DNA from: an uncultured Oscillospiraceae bacterium
GTDB taxonomy: Bacteria; Bacillota; Clostridia; Oscillospirales; Acutalibacteraceae
Length of the DNA stretch: 54,209 nt
Direction: 5' to 3'
NCBI GenBank assembly: GCA_959596515.1
Contig: CAUFXR010000004.1
Span: 1 to 54,209, forward strand
Shown here: piece by piece, positions 6,915 through 15,034 of the stretch
Position numbering within the stretch: position 1 is the stretch's first letter
Layout of the letters: each line of letters opens with the position of its first letter
Position numbers and translations under genes: made by a program
The notes under the pieces: model-generated
What the model was told of the DNA's origin: nothing
What the model saw: only the letters and a program-made list of their open reading frames with translations
The model's database searches: none

Positions 6915-7676
6915 ATGAAACGACTTTGCTTATTCCTTTTGATTGCTGCTTTGCTGTTTGCCTGCGGCTGCTCGTCGGACAAACCAACAGGCGGCGAAAG
7001 CAGTATGCAGGCACAGGTCTCGTCCGAAGAGGGCAGTAAAACGCCGGAATCTTCTCAGACAGACCCGAGCAGTACAACAGAAGAAACTACAACATCATCA
7101 CAGCCGGAAGAATCGACAGCGGGAATTTCCCCGACGACAGATACAAGGAGTGATGCAGAATCCGGGAAGACAACCGGAACTTCTTCTCAGGGGACGGCTG
7201 AAGAGCCAAAAGCCCCGGAACAGACCAGAGCGCCGGAAAGCACCAGCGGCACCACGGCCTCCCAGCCAGTTTCATCCAACCCGCCGGTGACGCCACCTTC
7301 AGAGGAAAAGCCTACTGCACCGGAGCCGGAGGTATCCGAACAGCCTGAACCGGTGAAAAGCATCTATGATTATCCATTTGATATTGAAAGCATCAAGGCG
7401 GAAATGATACAAATAGGCGTGGAAGAAATGGGCTGGCGGCATCAGACGCACTACAATGATGGGACGCCGGTTACCCCGGACAATTCTTCCTGGAGCGAAA
7501 CGGTTGTTGCAAACCAGAACATTCAGGGGGAACGGCTGAAAAAGCAGCTCTATGAACTGATGACGCTCTTTACAGACGAATTCAGGGCAAGCTACGGCGG
7601 GGCGCCGATCCGGGAGTTTACCGTCTATTCTGAACCGCTGGGAAACGGCGCATATGTCTTTTATCTGCTCTACTAA
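6915..7676 (+). CDS. Ser/Thr/Pro-rich surface lipoprotein
   Basis: A 253-residue protein with a lipoprotein signal peptide (MKRLCLFLLIAALLFACGC; lipobox LFAC-G-C, acylated Cys probably at residue 16). Residues about 20-145 are a low-complexity Ser/Thr/Glu/Pro linker that would span the cell wall. A compact C-terminal domain of about 100 residues (from SIYDYPFDIESIKAEM) contains the conserved-looking GWRHQTHYNDGTPVTPDNSSW. Start at 6915 with GAGGTG 9 nt upstream. A terminator follows. Similar lipoproteins sit near parB in some Clostridial ICEs; a role in mating-pair stabilisation or entry exclusion would be a guess. Confidence 0.8.
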   Translation: MKRLCLFLLIAALLFACGCSSDKPTGGESSMQAQVSSEEGSKTPESSQTDPSSTTEETTTSSQPEESTAGISPTTDTRSDAESGKTTGTSSQGTAEEPKAPEQTRAPESTSGTTASQPVSSNPPVTPPSEEKPTAPEPEVSEQPEPVKSIYDYPFDIESIKAEMIQIGVEEMGWRHQTHYNDGTPVTPDNSSWSETVVANQNIQGERLKKQLYELMTLFTDEFRASYGGAPIREFTVYSEPLGNGAYVFYLLY

Positions 7677-7696
7677 AAATAAAATACCTACAACCT

Positions 7697-7728
7697 AAAG
7701 GGACATTCCGATTTTGGAATGTCCCTTT
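7697..7728 (+). terminator. Rho-independent terminator after the lipoprotein gene
   Basis: AAAGGGACATTCC (7697-7709) pairs perfectly with GGAATGTCCCTTT (7716-7728) around GATTTT, followed by TCATTT. It separates the parAB-lipoprotein unit from the adhesin gene. Confidence 0.82.
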
Positions 7729-7753
7729 TCATTTGAACAAGGAGGATGATTTA

Positions 7754-10700
7754 TTGAAAAAACGGTTCTTTGGACGACACAAAAGGTGGCTGTCATTTTT
7801 ACTTGCTTTTGTCTTAATGATAGCCGCCATTCCCATGAACGCCTTTGCGTTTGACTACGCGAGCGGTGAAAAAGTACTTGCCCGTGTAGGCCGGCAGTTC
7901 GTGGGATACGACGGTTCCAAGGTATACAGCAGCCCGGACGATTACGCCCTGCGGTATCGCGCTGATGGCAGCACATATTTTCAAGCGTATGGAAATTCAG
8001 CGGCCCGTGGACATCTATATCTCTACAAGGAATTTAACACAGATGAACAATGGGTATTTTGTATTGAGTTCGGTGTGGACTTTGGAAATGGACGCCAGTA
8101 TATTTCCGAGAATGGGAACAATTCCGACTACTTTATGAATCTGCCTGCCGACGTAAGGTACGGCATACGGCTGACGCTGGCGAACGGCTGGCAGCCGGGG
8201 AAAGCCCTTCCCATTTCTGGAATCAATGACGACGACTTTTTCTACGCCACTCAGGTCATCATATGGGAATACCAGCAGGGGCTGCGGAAAAGCCCGACGA
8301 CAATCGTGGACAACGGGCCGATTAAAGCCGACCAGTTCTACAAGGCAATCAAAGGGACCAGTTACGAAAAAGCCTACCAGTGGATTTTACAGCAGATGGA
8401 TAACCACTCTAAAATCCCCAGCTTTGCCAGTGGCAGCAGAAATTCTGCCCCAACCTATGAGCTGAAGTACAACAGTTCCACGAAGCGGTACAGCCTGACT
8501 CTGACAGACAGCAACAATCTCGGCATCGATCTGACGAAGGTGAGCGGCGGGAATGTAAGCGTTACCCGAAGCGGTAATCAGTACACCTTTACTTCTTCCG
8601 AAATCATTCAAAATCCGGTTCTTTTTGAATACAGGAAGAACATTTCGCTGCCCAACAACCCACTGCTGCTATGGGGCACACCGGAATACCAGACAATGGT
8701 AACCGGCGTAGAAGACCCTGTTCAGTTCTATCTAAATATTAAGACTGAATCCTTCGGCAGCGTTAAGCTGATAAAAACCAGTGAAGACGGCAAGGTCGGC
8801 GACGTCCCGTTTCATATCAGCGGGAATGGTGTCAATCAAGATATCCGCACCCTGCCGGACGGCACCTTCCTGTTTGAGAATATGCAGCCGGGGATTTATG
8901 AAGTAACCGAACTGACAGAAGACAAATATGAGCCGCAGGCCACCAAACGGGTCACGGTTGTCCCGGGTCAGACGACTACTGTAACCTTCAGCAATACCCT
9001 AAAGCGCGGGGATTTAACTGTCACCAAGACCGCTGAGGACGGTTTTGTCGAAGATAAGACCTTCCATTTGTACGGCACCAGTTTATCAGGTCTTCCTGTT
9101 GACGAATACGCCGTCACCGATGAACGCGGCGTCGCCACTTTTGAGGATGTTTTAATCTCCGGAAGCCAGACTTTTACACTCGAAGAGGTAGGTACGGAGT
9201 ATAAATACGTCATTCCCGATCCGCAGCAGGTCACGATTGAGTGGGACAAGGTAACGCATAAATCTTTCGACAATGTACTGAAGAAATGGCGGGCCACTCT
9301 GACGAAATCCGACAGCGAGACCGGCACGGCCCAGGGCGACGCTACGCTGGAAAATGCCGAATACGGCGTGTTCAAGGACGGCCAGCTGGTAGACAGCTAT
9401 TTTACAGGGCCGAATGGCAACTTCACCACGGACTGGTACAACTGCGGCGATGACTGGACAATCCGGGAACTGGAGCCTTCACAGGGTTACCTGCTCAATC
9501 CGGAGGTTTATCACGTCGGCGCGGAACCGGAGCTGTATGAACTGGAGTACAACGAGGTAGCCGTCGATGCGGACGAAGACGTGGTGAAGGGCCGGGTTGC
9601 CATTATCAAACACAGCGACGATGGTTCCACAGGGATTGAGACGCCGGAAGCCGGCGCGGAGTTTGAACTGTTCCGCCGTGCCGCCGGTTCCTACGAAAAC
9701 GCCAAAGAGACCGAACGGGATATCCTGATTTGCGATGAATTCGGTTATGACGAGAGCATCGACTTGCCTTTCGGCTGGTACACATTGCATCAAACGAAAG
9801 CCGGTGTTCCCGGAACCGAGTTCATTAAGGACATCGACATTTACATTTCCCAGGACGGTCAGATATACCGGTATCTGCTAAACAACGCGCAGTTTAAAAG
9901 CCATGTCAAGGTTGTCAAAAAGGACGCCGAAACAGGCAATACCGTCCCATTAGCCGGGCATGGCTATGAGCTTTACGATCCGGACGGCAATCAGATTACT
10001 ATGACCATCACCTATCCGGAGGTCGTGGAGCTGGATACCTTCTACACGGCGGAGGACGGGACGCTCATCACCCCGGAGAGCCTGCCATACGGCAAAGGCT
10101 ACTCGCTGGTCGAGGTGGAAACGGTGGAGCCTTATGTGCTGGATTCTACGCCGGTCTATTTCGATATAGTACCGGAGGAAGCCGGTGAGCAGGATGGCGT
10201 GACCGTTGTAGTAGTGGAAAAAGAGAATATGCCGCAGAAAGGCACCATCTCCCTTTATAAAGACGGCGAAGTGTTTTCTTCCGTCACCACTGCCGGCGGC
10301 GGGGACAGCCCGCTGCTGTACCAGCCGGTTTACAGTAAAGCCGGGCTGGCTGGCGGCGAATATGATATCGTCGCCACGGAAGATGTCTATTCCGGCGGCG
10401 TGCTTCGTTACAGCGCGGGCGAAACGGTGGCAACCTTAATCACCGGCCCGGATGGCTGGGCGACCAGCGAGCCTCTGTATTTATCCACCTATCAGATTTT
10501 TGAGCGGAAGGCTCCCTACGGCATGGTGCTCAATCCTGAACCAATTACGGTTGTATTAAGTTATGCGGGCCAGCATGCGCAGTTCACCACCGCTGAGGCA
10601 CGTTTTACTAACGAGCGTCAAAAGGTACAGATTGACCTGACAAAAATTCTCGAACAGGACGAGCGTTTCGGCCTGGGTACAAATGGCGAAATCCGGCACG

Positions 10701-11989
10701 TTGCCTGGGGCCTGTATGCCGCCGAGCAGCTGACGGCTGCGGACGGCAGCACTATCCCGGCGGATGGCCTTCTGGAAATCCTGTACTGCGATGAAACCGG
10801 AAAGGCGACATTTAAGACCGATGTGCCGGCGGATTCCAAGCTGTATGTAAAGGAGTACGCCACCGACAACCATTACATTATCTCCGATGAGAAGTATCCG
10901 GTGGAATTTTCCTATCAAGACCAGGAGACGGCGGTTGTCCACATCAGCGTGAACGACGGCGAACCCATCGAAAACGAGCTTGCCCGTGGGAACATCGTTG
11001 GGAAAAAGGTAGACGAAGACGGGTTTACGATTGCCGGCGCGGTCTTTGGCCTGTTCCGTGCGGATGAAACCGAGTTCAGCGAAGAAACCGCGCTGATGAC
11101 CGCTGAATCGAATGAAATCGGTATTTTCGCCTTTTTGGACGTGCCTTTGCAGGACTTCATCGTAAAGGAGTTAAAACCCGCGCCGGCCTTTGCGCCGAAT
11201 GAAAAGCTGTACCCGGTAACGGTTACGGAAGACGGAGAGATCATTGAGATCGAAATAGAAAACCGCCATATTACCGGCGCTGCTGAAACCACAAAGTTAG
11301 ACGCGGAGTATCCGGATAACCGCCTGACCGGGGCAGTCTTTGAAATCTATGTTGACGTGGACCGGAATCAGGAATTTGACGCCGGTATCGACAAGCTGGT
11401 TGGAGAAATGGCGGAAGTGGAAACAGGCGTCTACCGTATGGAGGGCCTGCGGTATAACGGGTATTTCCTGTATGAGAAGACCAGCCCCGAAGGGTTCTTA
11501 AAGGATGACAACTACCACTACTTTGAAATCCGCGAAGACGGCCAGGTTGCCGTAATTGAAAACGAAGCCGGCGTTGGCTTTATCAACCAGCCTATTACCG
11601 GTGAATTGGAACTGACAAAAACCGATATTGCGGACGGAACGCCTTTGCCAAATGTGGGCTTCCGTATCCGGAACGAGCAGGGCGAGATTGTTGCCGAGGG
11701 CTATACCGATGAACAGGGCGTCGCCAAATTTACCCTCCGTTACGGGAAATACACCTATCAGGAATTCGAGAGTTTGGAGGGCTACCAGATTGACGACAAA
11801 GAGTATCCTTTTGAAATCAAGGAGCACGGAGAAATCGTCAAGGCTTCCATGACAAACCAGAAAATCCCCGTAACGCCTCCCCCGCAAACCGGCGATAACA
11901 CCCCCATTGTACTGTGGCTTTCCCTGGCGGGCGCATCTGCCGCCGCTGTGACGCTGCTGTCCGTCCGACGCCGCAGGCACGCGAAATAA
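7754..11989 (+). CDS. Giant thioester / Cna-B repeat surface adhesin, sortase-anchored
   Basis: A 1,411-residue cell-wall protein. I start it at TTG 7754, 8 nt after AAGGAGG; an earlier in-frame TTG at 7733 would place the ribosome site inside the gene. After the signal peptide (KKRFFGRHKRW...AFAF) comes a thioester domain: Cys in WVFCIEFG and Gln in YATQVIIWEYQ are the expected cross-linking pair that binds host surfaces covalently. About ten Cna-B/SpaA-like beta domains follow, many opening with a '-V-K-D' strand whose Lys could form isopeptide bonds and ending in E-containing strands such as YEVTELT. The C terminus is PPPQTGDN, a hydrophobic helix and RRRRHAK, a non-LPXTG sortase signal. 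Likely role: attachment to host or to recipient cells during transfer. Confidence 0.92.
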   Translation: MKKRFFGRHKRWLSFLLAFVLMIAAIPMNAFAFDYASGEKVLARVGRQFVGYDGSKVYSSPDDYALRYRADGSTYFQAYGNSAARGHLYLYKEFNTDEQWVFCIEFGVDFGNGRQYISENGNNSDYFMNLPADVRYGIRLTLANGWQPGKALPISGINDDDFFYATQVIIWEYQQGLRKSPTTIVDNGPIKADQFYKAIKGTSYEKAYQWILQQMDNHSKIPSFASGSRNSAPTYELKYNSSTKRYSLTLTDSNNLGIDLTKVSGGNVSVTRSGNQYTFTSSEIIQNPVLFEYRKNISLPNNPLLLWGTPEYQTMVTGVEDPVQFYLNIKTESFGSVKLIKTSEDGKVGDVPFHISGNGVNQDIRTLPDGTFLFENMQPGIYEVTELTEDKYEPQATKRVTVVPGQTTTVTFSNTLKRGDLTVTKTAEDGFVEDKTFHLYGTSLSGLPVDEYAVTDERGVATFEDVLISGSQTFTLEEVGTEYKYVIPDPQQVTIEWDKVTHKSFDNVLKKWRATLTKSDSETGTAQGDATLENAEYGVFKDGQLVDSYFTGPNGNFTTDWYNCGDDWTIRELEPSQGYLLNPEVYHVGAEPELYELEYNEVAVDADEDVVKGRVAIIKHSDDGSTGIETPEAGAEFELFRRAAGSYENAKETERDILICDEFGYDESIDLPFGWYTLHQTKAGVPGTEFIKDIDIYISQDGQIYRYLLNNAQFKSHVKVVKKDAETGNTVPLAGHGYELYDPDGNQITMTITYPEVVELDTFYTAEDGTLITPESLPYGKGYSLVEVETVEPYVLDSTPVYFDIVPEEAGEQDGVTVVVVEKENMPQKGTISLYKDGEVFSSVTTAGGGDSPLLYQPVYSKAGLAGGEYDIVATEDVYSGGVLRYSAGETVATLITGPDGWATSEPLYLSTYQIFERKAPYGMVLNPEPITVVLSYAGQHAQFTTAEARFTNERQKVQIDLTKILEQDERFGLGTNGEIRHVAWGLYAAEQLTAADGSTIPADGLLEILYCDETGKATFKTDVPADSKLYVKEYATDNHYIISDEKYPVEFSYQDQETAVVHISVNDGEPIENELARGNIVGKKVDEDGFTIAGAVFGLFRADETEFSEETALMTAESNEIGIFAFLDVPLQDFIVKELKPAPAFAPNEKLYPVTVTEDGEIIEIEIENRHITGAAETTKLDAEYPDNRLTGAVFEIYVDVDRNQEFDAGIDKLVGEMAEVETGVYRMEGLRYNGYFLYEKTSPEGFLKDDNYHYFEIREDGQVAVIENEAGVGFINQPITGELELTKTDIADGTPLPNVGFRIRNEQGEIVAEGYTDEQGVAKFTLRYGKYTYQEFESLEGYQIDDKEYPFEIKEHGEIVKASMTNQKIPVTPPPQTGDNTPIVLWLSLAGASAAAVTLLSVRRRRHAK

Positions 11990-12011
11990 CAGAAAGTCGA
12001 GGTAACTGACA

Positions 12012-12491
12012 ATGAAAAAATACTATATGGCATTTGTGGACTTCTCGGAGATCGTCAACGTCACCGCTGATGAAGCGCAGCTTGAAAAAGCGAGGCAGCG
12101 CATGACGGAACTGGGCCTTTTAACGGAAAAAGGGAACCCGAGCCCGTCGCAGATCAGCAGCATGACCGCCACGGTTTCAGCGCCGTTCTTTGATAAGCTG
12201 CGGCGCCGGATCAGCCGCCGCCCCAGCGGGATTGGCGCCGTGAAAGACACGGTGGCCAAGCTGTGCGATAAAAAGGAATACACGGCGCTGTTTTTGTATC
12301 TCTGCATTTTGTACGGCTTTATGGAATGGCAGGTCCCGGAGCGCGTCCTGCTGCTTCCGGCCGCCCCCGACGCGCTGAAGCTGTTCGCGTCGGATTTTCT
12401 TGCCGCATTTGAAAGCTATCTGGCGGACGCCGGCAAAGAAAGCGAGGGTGCGGCGGAACATGGCGACGACAGCGAACCGGACGATCTGTAA
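12012..12491 (+). CDS. Unknown 159-residue protein
   Basis: It starts at ATG 12012 after CGAGGTAA. The sequence is mixed: an N-terminal segment MKKYYMAFVDFSEIVNV, a central Arg-rich part (FDKLRRRISRRP) and a C-terminal helical region ending in acidic residues (EGAAEHGDDSEPDDL). There is no signal peptide; LFLYLCILYGFM is a short hydrophobic stretch. It follows the adhesin by 22 bp and overlaps the toxin-like gene by 32 bp, so the three are probably co-transcribed. It could be the partner of the RelE/HigB-like protein, but it lacks an obvious helix-turn-helix, so that is a guess from position only. Confidence 0.65.
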   Translation: MKKYYMAFVDFSEIVNVTADEAQLEKARQRMTELGLLTEKGNPSPSQISSMTATVSAPFFDKLRRRISRRPSGIGAVKDTVAKLCDKKEYTALFLYLCILYGFMEWQVPERVLLLPAAPDALKLFASDFLAAFESYLADAGKESEGAAEHGDDSEPDDL

Positions 12492-12849
12492 ATACACCGA
12501 GCCGGACGGGACTTCCCCGGTTTCGGCCTTTATCCGCCGTTTGGACTGGAAGCTGCAAAAAAAGGTGCTTGCCCAGCTGAAACAGCTGGAAAGCCCGGAC
12601 TTTGCGTTCCAGCCGCCGCACGTCAAGGCATTCCGGCAAAGCAGGCACAAAGGGTATTTTGAGCTTCGCACGAGAATCCGCCAGGCGGTGCGGATCATCT
12701 TCATTGTAGATGAAAGCGGCGGGATTATTCTGCTGCACGGTTTTATCAAAAAGAGCGACCGCGCAACGGAACGGGCTTTGGAAACGGCGAGGGCAAGGAA
12801 GCTTGCCCTCGCCTCCGGGCTCGCGTCAACAGAAAGACTTATCCTTTAG
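12460..12849 (+). CDS. RelE/HigB-like toxin (Gp49-like family)
   Basis: A 129-residue protein with the Gp49/HigB layout: SPVSAFIRRLDWKLQKKVLAQLKQLE, then PHVKAF, then GYFELRTRIRQAVRIIFIVDESGGIILLHGFIKKS. The ELR and LLHGF-KK motifs are characteristic of this mRNA-interferase superfamily. The start at 12460 is weakly supported, with no clear ribosome site, and it overlaps the upstream gene, so it may be translated by coupling. No Xre-type antitoxin lies on either side, which is unusual. It may have been adopted as a regulator, or the 12012-12491 product may be a non-standard antitoxin. Confidence 0.75.
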   Translation: MATTANRTICKYTEPDGTSPVSAFIRRLDWKLQKKVLAQLKQLESPDFAFQPPHVKAFRQSRHKGYFELRTRIRQAVRIIFIVDESGGIILLHGFIKKSDRATERALETARARKLALASGLASTERLIL

Positions 12850-12866
12850 GATTCGGAGGAACCAGA

Positions 12867-13211
12867 ATGAAGAAAAAGACAAAAAGGGTTCTCAGCATAC
12901 TGGCGCTCAGTGTGCTGATGACGTCCCTTTTTTCCACAACCGCCTTCGCGGCGGGCAAAGACTTATTTCAGGTGGCGGACGATATCGTCCGGGATGTGTA
13001 TAACCACATCGCCGGGATCTCCACCGTGCTGGCCGGGCTGATGTCGGCGGTTGCGGTAATCGGCGCAAAAATATCGAACAACCAGCACAAGGTCGATCAG
13101 TCATGGGACTGGCTCAAGCGGATTTGGATTGCCTGGGCCGTGATTAACGGCATCGGCGCGTTTATCGCATATATCACGCCTTTGTTTAACGGCTACAACG
13201 TCCTGCCTTGA
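12867..13211 (+). CDS. Pilin-like small membrane protein (VirB2/TrbC- or DUF3852-like)
   Basis: 114 residues with a cleavable signal peptide (MKKKTKRVLSILALSVLMTS...AFAA) and two hydrophobic helices: HIAGISTVLAGLMSAVAVIGA and IWIAWAVINGIGAFIAYI. They are separated by a basic loop (KISNNQHKVDQSWDWLKR). This hairpin layout is that of VirB2/TrbC pilins and of the small proteins preceding TrbL in Tn1549-type ICEs. GGAGG lies 9 nt upstream of the ATG. It probably forms the pilus or channel subunit of the transfer apparatus with the TrbL-like protein downstream. Confidence 0.72.
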   Translation: MKKKTKRVLSILALSVLMTSLFSTTAFAAGKDLFQVADDIVRDVYNHIAGISTVLAGLMSAVAVIGAKISNNQHKVDQSWDWLKRIWIAWAVINGIGAFIAYITPLFNGYNVLP

Positions 13212-13213
13212 CC

Positions 13214-13277
13214 GACAATTAAGTTGTAAACCAACAATAGCATTTTGCCACCCTGTTTTGACAATTAAGTTGTAAAC
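13214..13277. promoter_or_regulatory. Two identical 18-bp direct repeats (candidate operator)
   Basis: GACAATTAAGTTGTAAAC occurs at 13214-13231 and 13260-13277, 46 bp apart. Each contains the near-palindrome ACAATTAAGTTGT. They fill the 190-bp gap between the pilin-like and TrbL-like genes; the second overlaps a TTGACA at 13258-13263 but no well-spaced -10 is evident. A regulator-binding pair controlling the TrbL operon is the simplest reading. Confidence 0.5.
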
Positions 13278-13405
13278 TTTGATTCCCTTGTATATTCAAA
13301 CAAGGAACCGATGCGGGGCATCGTTCACAGCTTCATTGTAAAATATACGGCTTAATTGCCGCTAATCAACCGGGGCGGCATATCCCCGAAAAGAGGTGAG
13401 GACAT

Positions 13406-15034
13406 ATTCTTGAAGGAATTTTACAGGGCCTATGTCAGTGGATATATGGATTGTTTCTCGACCTGATCGCTTACTGCGCCAACGCGCTTTTGGGCGTCAT
13501 GTCAACCGACCTGACATTCTGGGAAACCAGCGTGCCCGTGGTGGGTTCACTGTATAAAATATTTGTCGCCATAGGCTGGGGGCTTCTCATTGGGAACTGC
13601 GCCTTTCAATCCCTGAAGGCGATGTTTGCGGGCCTTGGTTTTGAAACGGAATCCCCGGCAATCCTGCTGTTCCGGACCGCCATATTCGGAACATTTCTGA
13701 TCTTTTCAAAGGATATCTGCGACATCGGGCTTTCCATCGGGAAAAACGTGATGGACCTGATCGGTATACCGAGCAGCGTGACCATTACAACCCCGGACGC
13801 TTCCGCCTTCAGCGGCCTGGGAGCAAGCTGGCTGCTGGTTATCATTATCGGCTTTATATTAGGCATCCAGCTCTTCAAGTTGTTTTTTGAAATTGCGGAG
13901 AGATACGTGGTTGTCGCTGTCCTGACTCTTCTTTGCCCGATAGGGCTTGCGATGGGCGGCAGCAAATCCACAAAGGACATCTGCACCGGGTTTATCCGCA
14001 CGTATGCCTCGATGATCGTCATGATGGTGATGAACGTGCTGTTTTTAAAGCTGATCCTTTCGGGGCTGGCGACCATGCCCTCCGGCACAATGGTCCTCCC
14101 GTGGTGCCTGCTGGTGGTAGGGATCGCGAAAACGGCCCGGAAAACGGACAACCTTGTTGCCAAAATCGGCCTGAATCCCGCAATCACCGGCGATCCGCTT
14201 GGCCACGGCCGCGGCATGATGGCTGCTATGATGGCGGCGCGGACGATTATACATTCCGCATCCAAGGCCGGGAAGGCCAAATCCTCCGGCAGCGCCGGCA
14301 AGGGTACTTCCAAGGCATACACCAACAACCGCAATATGAACGGCGGGACAAATATCAGCGGCTCCAGCGTGCATAACACCGGCGGCGCCGAACAGTCGAA
14401 TTCTTCGGCGTCGGCAAACAGCAGTACCAGCGCACAGAACAGCCAGAATACGCAGAACAGCCAGTCCAGCCGTTTCGGAGCGCCGAACACCACGTCGAAT
14501 ACGCAGTCGGCTTCTTCCCGGTTTGGATCGGTCAACCACAACAGCGGTTCTGTATCTGGCGGCGTACATTTCAGCAGCGGCGGGAATACGCAGGTCAATA
14601 CCAACCGTTTCGGCTCTCAGCCGGCGTCCGGCCTGTCCGGTGTGCGTTCTAATCCCAAATCTGGCGCGGCCCGTCCGCCTGCTGCAAACAGCGGGAAATC
14701 CGGCGCTCAGAAAGGAAGCGCGGCGGCCGGCAAACCGGCAGTCAGGGGCGCGCCTGCCGCAGCCGGAAAGGGCGTAAAGAAGCCGGGCGGGCAGCAACCC
14801 GGAGCCGCTTCACAGAAAGCGTCTCGTTTCGGCTCATCCGCCGGGAAGGCCCAGCCGACATCCGTAGGCGGCCTGCGCCAGAATACCAACCCGTTCAAAA
14901 AATCAGGGGCGCCGCAGCCCGGACAACTGCGGACAAACGCTCCGGCTCCGGCCGATCAGCCTGCTTCTTCAACCGGCCAGCCAGAGAACAGCACGCCATC
15001 GACACCGGAGGGCGGTGATATAAATGGCGAATAA
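13406..15034 (+). CDS. TrbL/VirB6-like conjugation channel protein, probable ATT start
   Basis: An integral membrane component of the type IV secretion channel. The in-frame sequence ILEGILQGLCQWIYGLFLDL runs from an ATT at 13406, 5 nt after AGGTGAGG (13393-13400); the frame is closed by TGA at 13397 and contains no ATG, GTG or TTG until a TTG at 13451, which has no ribosome site and would remove a likely helix. Five or more hydrophobic segments follow up to about residue 260, including VPVVGSLYKIFVAIGWGLL and LLVIIIGFILGIQLFKLFF. The last 270 residues are a Ser/Asn/Gly/Pro-rich low-complexity tail with repeated 'SRFG' motifs. Its end overlaps the peptidase gene by 11 bp. Confidence 0.85.
   Translation: MLEGILQGLCQWIYGLFLDLIAYCANALLGVMSTDLTFWETSVPVVGSLYKIFVAIGWGLLIGNCAFQSLKAMFAGLGFETESPAILLFRTAIFGTFLIFSKDICDIGLSIGKNVMDLIGIPSSVTITTPDASAFSGLGASWLLVIIIGFILGIQLFKLFFEIAERYVVVAVLTLLCPIGLAMGGSKSTKDICTGFIRTYASMIVMMVMNVLFLKLILSGLATMPSGTMVLPWCLLVVGIAKTARKTDNLVAKIGLNPAITGDPLGHGRGMMAAMMAARTIIHSASKAGKAKSSGSAGKGTSKAYTNNRNMNGGTNISGSSVHNTGGAEQSNSSASANSSTSAQNSQNTQNSQSSRFGAPNTTSNTQSASSRFGSVNHNSGSVSGGVHFSSGGNTQVNTNRFGSQPASGLSGVRSNPKSGAARPPAANSGKSGAQKGSAAAGKPAVRGAPAAAGKGVKKPGGQQPGAASQKASRFGSSAGKAQPTSVGGLRQNTNPFKKSGAPQPGQLRTNAPAPADQPASSTGQPENSTPSTPEGGDINGE

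Noticed and set aside
13606..14797. Long minus-strand frames opposite the TrbL-like gene
   Set aside because: They result from codon bias in GC-rich DNA; the plus strand has membrane helices and operon context.
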